Source: Caldilineales bacterium
GTDB lineage: Bacteria; Chloroflexota; Anaerolineae; Caldilineales; Caldilineaceae
Direction: 5' to 3'
NCBI GenBank assembly: GCA_012271135.1
Contig: JAAXGZ010000019.1
Location: 1-36,315 of the forward strand
Length of the DNA stretch: 36,315 nt
The notes below the pieces were generated by a model that was given only the letters and a program-made list of their open reading frames with translations, made no database searches and was not told where the DNA came from. Below are positions 33,596 to 36,315 of this stretch, in pieces (within the stretch, counting starts at the first letter, position 1; each line of letters starts with the position of its first letter). Position numbers and translations under genes: made by a program.

Positions 33596-34201
33596 GTGTC
33601 GGTGGGACACACCCGCCCCGATAAGCAGCTGAACGTCAAGCCCTTCTTTTCTTCCCGTCGGGAGCGGCGCCTCTGGGGCTGGACACTGGCCGTGGTGGTG
33701 GCTATCTATTCCACCCTTGGCTGGATGCCGACCTTGGCCAAGTTTCTGCGCAACCACGGCCTGCTCGAAGGCCTTTTCGTACTCGGTCTGATCCTGATCG
33801 GTGCCGCGATCCTCGCACAGGGGCTAAGGTTGCAGCTGCGAGGTGCAGAGATTGGGGTGGCTCTGGGAATCGTGACCGCCTACCTCCTTGTATTTGCCCG
33901 CATGGCGATTCCGGAGGAGCGCACCCACCTGATCGAGTATGGCGTGGTGGCCGTCTTTGCGAGGGAAGCATTGACGGAACGGGCCAGCCAGGGCCGGCGC
34001 GTCCCCGTGCCCACCTTGCTCGCGGTTCTGGCGACGGGACTAATCGGCCTGCTCGACGAGTGCCTACAGGCCTTTCTGACCAACCGTGTCTTCGATTACC
34101 GCGACGTTCTCTTCAATGTGCTTGCCGCGGTGATGGCAACGACAGCCAGTTGGATGCTTGCGCGGGCGCGACGGTGGCGTGGCAGGAGCCGCCCGGAGTG
34201 A
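33596..34201 (+). CDS. VanZ-like membrane protein
   Basis: A 201-residue protein with about four membrane segments (LWGWTLAVVVAIYSTLGW, GLLEGLFVLGLILIGAAILA, GVALGIVTAYLLVFARMA, ATGLIGLL). The family signature is clear: RTHLIEYGVVAVFAREAL, then LLDECLQAFLTNRVFDYRDV and LFNVLAAV. VanZ-family members are of uncertain function; one raises teicoplanin resistance. The start is taken as GTG 33596, with no convincing ribosome site. It starts 24 bases after the permease stop, so it may be co-transcribed with the importer. Confidence 0.8.
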   Translation: MSVGHTRPDKQLNVKPFFSSRRERRLWGWTLAVVVAIYSTLGWMPTLAKFLRNHGLLEGLFVLGLILIGAAILAQGLRLQLRGAEIGVALGIVTAYLLVFARMAIPEERTHLIEYGVVAVFAREALTERASQGRRVPVPTLLAVLATGLIGLLDECLQAFLTNRVFDYRDVLFNVLAAVMATTASWMLARARRWRGRSRPE

Positions 34202-34662
34202 AGGGGTCGAGGGCAAGGCCGTCGGGATATGCATCCTGGATTTGAAAACTTTCGGGACAACAGGCTGTCTGCCCCACTCGGACCCCATCGAGCCGCTGGG
34301 TCTGCCTGCTGCAACCCCTGCCGGTGCCGGCCTCCAGTCGCGCTTCCCGACGGAGGCACGGAACCAGTGCAGCATGGTCTCCACCAAAAGGGAGACTGGT
34401 CATCCATGTGCTGCGCGTCCGGTACAGTCGCCCCTGGAATGCATATGTGAGACCATCTTGCGCTGTGGCAGACGCACACCCTGGATGTACGCCATCGGCA
34501 ACTCCGACCCGGCCTGCCGCCAGCTTTGGGATCCACGCAAGCAGGGCCGCCGGCAGGCGGGGTCCCCGGGTCCCGAGACGCCGGGTGACAACCCACCTCC
34601 GGCATGCCCTCGCTAAAGCACTCCGGCGGGATCCGACAGCATGACAACCCACTGCCGGTGGA
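34202..34662. other. Intergenic region between convergent genes, nothing recognised
   Basis: About 460 bases. The decamer TGACAACCCA occurs twice (around 34586 and 34641). No gene, strong hairpin or transposon end was seen. Confidence 0.4.
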
Positions 34663-36108
34663 TTACTGACAAGCCACACTGTCGTGCTGGGTAGACCCAT
34701 GCTTCAGGTAGGCGGTATCACCCGCGTTGTTCCACACATTGCCCGTGGTGAAGAGCAATCGTTTGTCAGGAAGCGATTCTGTGGCGCCGGAACCACTGAC
34801 CAGCGTCCAGGTCTCACCGGCTGCCATCACAAATCCGCTGGTGAAGTTGTAGGTGCGGTTGGGCCCTTCGTCGTGGATGCTGAACCCGGTGAGATCCAGA
34901 CTCTGCGAGGTGGTGTTCCGGAACGTCACTATTTCCGCACTGGCATCGCATGACACAAGGTCCACATCGCCTACCTGGGGCGCGGGGACAGGTACGGGGG
35001 TGGGAACAGGTGTGGGCGCGGGACCGGAACAGGAACCCAACATGGTGCCCAAGGCGGCTTTCTCACCTTGGGTGACGGTCAGTGCCCACTTGGTCTTGAC
35101 ATCGATCCAGTCGCGGGCGTATTGGCACCAGGTGCCGGCCAAGGGCGGTTTCCAGCCCTCGGGACCCTTGGCACCCTTGGATTGATTCAGGCCGTCCTCC
35201 ATGGCCTGCAGGGCCGGGGCCAGGGCCAGGTCGTTGGCGTAGGTCCGCTTCCGTTCCGCGGACCATGCCGCGCCTCCCGACATGTGCGCGTTTTTCAAGG
35301 GCACATGGTGATCCACGTCCACATCCGAGGCCTCGGTGAAGGTCCCGCCGCCCCAAGGGCCGATCCACTGCCCGGTGGCCACAGTGCACTGATTTGAGTT
35401 CGTAAACGTAACGGTACTGCGGCTTTCCTCGATCAGCACTTCATGGCGTGCATTCTGGCAATCGCCATCCGCATCGATCCAGTGATCCCAATCGTCCCGG
35501 TCGTAGGTGGACTCCTGGGTGTGCGCGGCCACGGTCAACGCCTGCAGGAGGCCTTGGTAACCGTCGGGCGAGGGACAGTCAATCCCTTCGTTAAATTTGC
35601 TGTTGTTCCCGGTATCCGCGTCATTGTCGCAGACGTTGACGTTCACCAAGGCACCGCGCCAGTTGGAGCCGATCTTGTGCTTCAGTTGCATGTCAAGGTT
35701 GCGGCGGTCCTTGTTGTTCTCCGGGTACGTGATCGTGATGGACTGCTCCTTGTGCCAGTTGTCGGGACCAAACGTCAGCGTCTGTCCGGGCTCGAAAGTG
35801 ATGCCCCGCAGGTTCATGGCCTTCTTGTCCGACTGGTACTTCTTCCCAATCTTGGCCAGCTTGATGAAGACCTCACGGTCTTTCTGCGGCTCCTGGGACA
35901 GCATGAAATAGAAGGTGAGGCTCCCACCTTCATTCAGCGTCTGCAACGGCAGTTCACCCGGACACCAGAAGGTGCCGCCATCCACCGACACCGCCACCGG
36001 ACAGGGAGCCGCGCTGGGCCTCGCCAAGACCGGGGACGCGGACAGTCCCATGCCGGCCATCAGGGCCAGAGCCACCACCACAAACCTGAGCACCTTGCGC
36101 ATCTTCAT
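34663..36108 (-). CDS. Secreted HNH nuclease (GmrSD/DUF1524-type) with lamin-tail domain
   Basis: A 481-residue exported protein. Residues 1-30 are a signal peptide (VVVALALMAGMGLSASPVLA). Residues 45-165 are beta-rich, Calx-beta-like. Residues 195-360 form an HNH nuclease of the DUF1524 kind: WDHWIDADGDCQNARHEVLI, then ASDVDVDHHVPLKNAHMSGG with His267/His268 as the core, and WCQYARDWIDVKTKWAL. A proline-threonine linker (APTPVPTPVPVPAP) leads to a lamin-tail domain (380-481; ITGF-like LDLTGFSIHDEG, VWNNAGDTAYLKH). It probably degrades extracellular DNA, for food or competition. Start ATG 36108, or 36102 (MRK). Confidence 0.88.
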   Translation of the reverse strand: MKMRKVLRFVVVALALMAGMGLSASPVLARPSAAPCPVAVSVDGGTFWCPGELPLQTLNEGGSLTFYFMLSQEPQKDREVFIKLAKIGKKYQSDKKAMNLRGITFEPGQTLTFGPDNWHKEQSITITYPENNKDRRNLDMQLKHKIGSNWRGALVNVNVCDNDADTGNNSKFNEGIDCPSPDGYQGLLQALTVAAHTQESTYDRDDWDHWIDADGDCQNARHEVLIEESRSTVTFTNSNQCTVATGQWIGPWGGGTFTEASDVDVDHHVPLKNAHMSGGAAWSAERKRTYANDLALAPALQAMEDGLNQSKGAKGPEGWKPPLAGTWCQYARDWIDVKTKWALTVTQGEKAALGTMLGSCSGPAPTPVPTPVPVPAPQVGDVDLVSCDASAEIVTFRNTTSQSLDLTGFSIHDEGPNRTYNFTSGFVMAAGETWTLVSGSGATESLPDKRLLFTTGNVWNNAGDTAYLKHGSTQHDSVACQ

Positions 36109-36163
36109 CCCAACACCTGACCACTAAGAAAACAAATTTGCCGTCGGAAGCACCGCGAGCCGC

Positions 36164-36176
36164 ATTATAAATTATA
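36164..36176 (-). promoter_or_regulatory. Possible -10 boxes of the secreted nuclease gene
   Basis: Two TATAAT hexamers on the minus strand, at 36176-36171 and 36169-36164, one base apart, lie 56-68 bases before the nuclease start in the only AT-rich spot nearby. No clear -35 was found at 17 bases. Confidence 0.45.
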
Positions 36177-36180
36177 CAGA

Positions 36181-36315
36181 AACTGGCACGGGGCCCGTTA
36201 TCAAATGCAGGATGACGAACGCCGCCACTTGCATCTTCGGCGACCGGATCGAATGGATCCGCGGCTAGAACTCCGCACCAACCCCCCCCTGGAAGCTGAT
36301 AGGGGTAGGTAAAGC
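36181..36315. other. Window end, nothing recognised
   Basis: The last 135 bases hold no open frame or repeat that I can support. Confidence 0.4.

Noticed and set aside
35443..36120. Plus-strand frame opposite the secreted nuclease
   Set aside because: Shadow frame; the minus strand has a signal peptide and the HNH core.
1..36315. CRISPR array
   Set aside because: No set of three or more evenly spaced repeats was seen; the only clear direct repeat is the pair at 28803-28837.

Overview
The window reads as a GC-rich (roughly 60-63% by eye) bacterial chromosome segment. Lipoprotein signals of the form RR-x-F-L followed by a C-terminal AAC lipobox, Tat-type solute-binding proteins with paired MalF/MalG-like permeases, several phytanoyl-CoA-dioxygenase (PhyH) proteins, a Uma2 protein and a nickel superoxide dismutase fit a Chloroflexota bacterium best, perhaps of the Caldilineales/sponge- or marine-associated kind. 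That placement is inference; no rRNA or tRNA gene was seen.

Layout. 1-149: remnants of a small non-autonomous transposable element, then a Uma2 nuclease gene. 1642-7930: a carbohydrate-type ABC import operon whose first part (promoter, leader, solute-binding gene, start of the first permease) is duplicated in tandem. The upstream copy keeps an intact binding protein but only a broken permease; the downstream copy runs into two intact permeases and a PhyH oxygenase. 8269-9652: a HigBA-type toxin-antitoxin pair on the minus strand whose antitoxin is fused to an ImmA/IrrE metallopeptidase. 10196-12879: a decayed defence or mobile island with a small coiled-coil protein, an integrase fragment, a frameshifted QueC-like fragment, an intact XRE-ImmA/IrrE regulator and a PIN-like gene with an internal stop. 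13342-14775: a secreted di-haem oxidoreductase. 15089-20052: a complete BMP-type nucleoside ABC importer (lipoprotein, double ATPase, two permeases).

20053-25370 is a transposon graveyard with pieces of IS4-, ISAs1- and IS630-type transposases and one nearly whole IS4-like element with a single frameshift. In its middle lies an AT-rich locus (21023-21883, minus strand) encoding a frameshifted exported protein and a 45-residue membrane protein, closed by a perfect 36-nt palindrome. 25378-29682: a glycosyltransferase, nickel superoxide dismutase with its maturation protease (sodN-sodX, overlapping), a second PhyH oxygenase and a methyltransferase. 29929-30068: an intact 140-bp miniature transposable element with perfect inverted ends and an 8-bp target duplication, the same family as the pieces at 1-149. 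30205-33571: a second carbohydrate-type ABC importer, followed by a VanZ-like membrane protein. 34663-36108: a secreted HNH nuclease with a lamin-tail domain.

The genes suggest uptake and oxidation of small organic substrates: three ABC importers, two PhyH oxygenases and a periplasmic cytochrome. Each of the four binding-protein genes is followed by a GC-rich hairpin of unrelated sequence, which would let the binding protein be made in excess over its membrane partners. No CRISPR array was seen. The best leads for new biology are the 140-bp element family, the AT-rich two-gene locus, the QueC/integrase/ImmA/PIN island, and the micro-inversion at the duplication scar.
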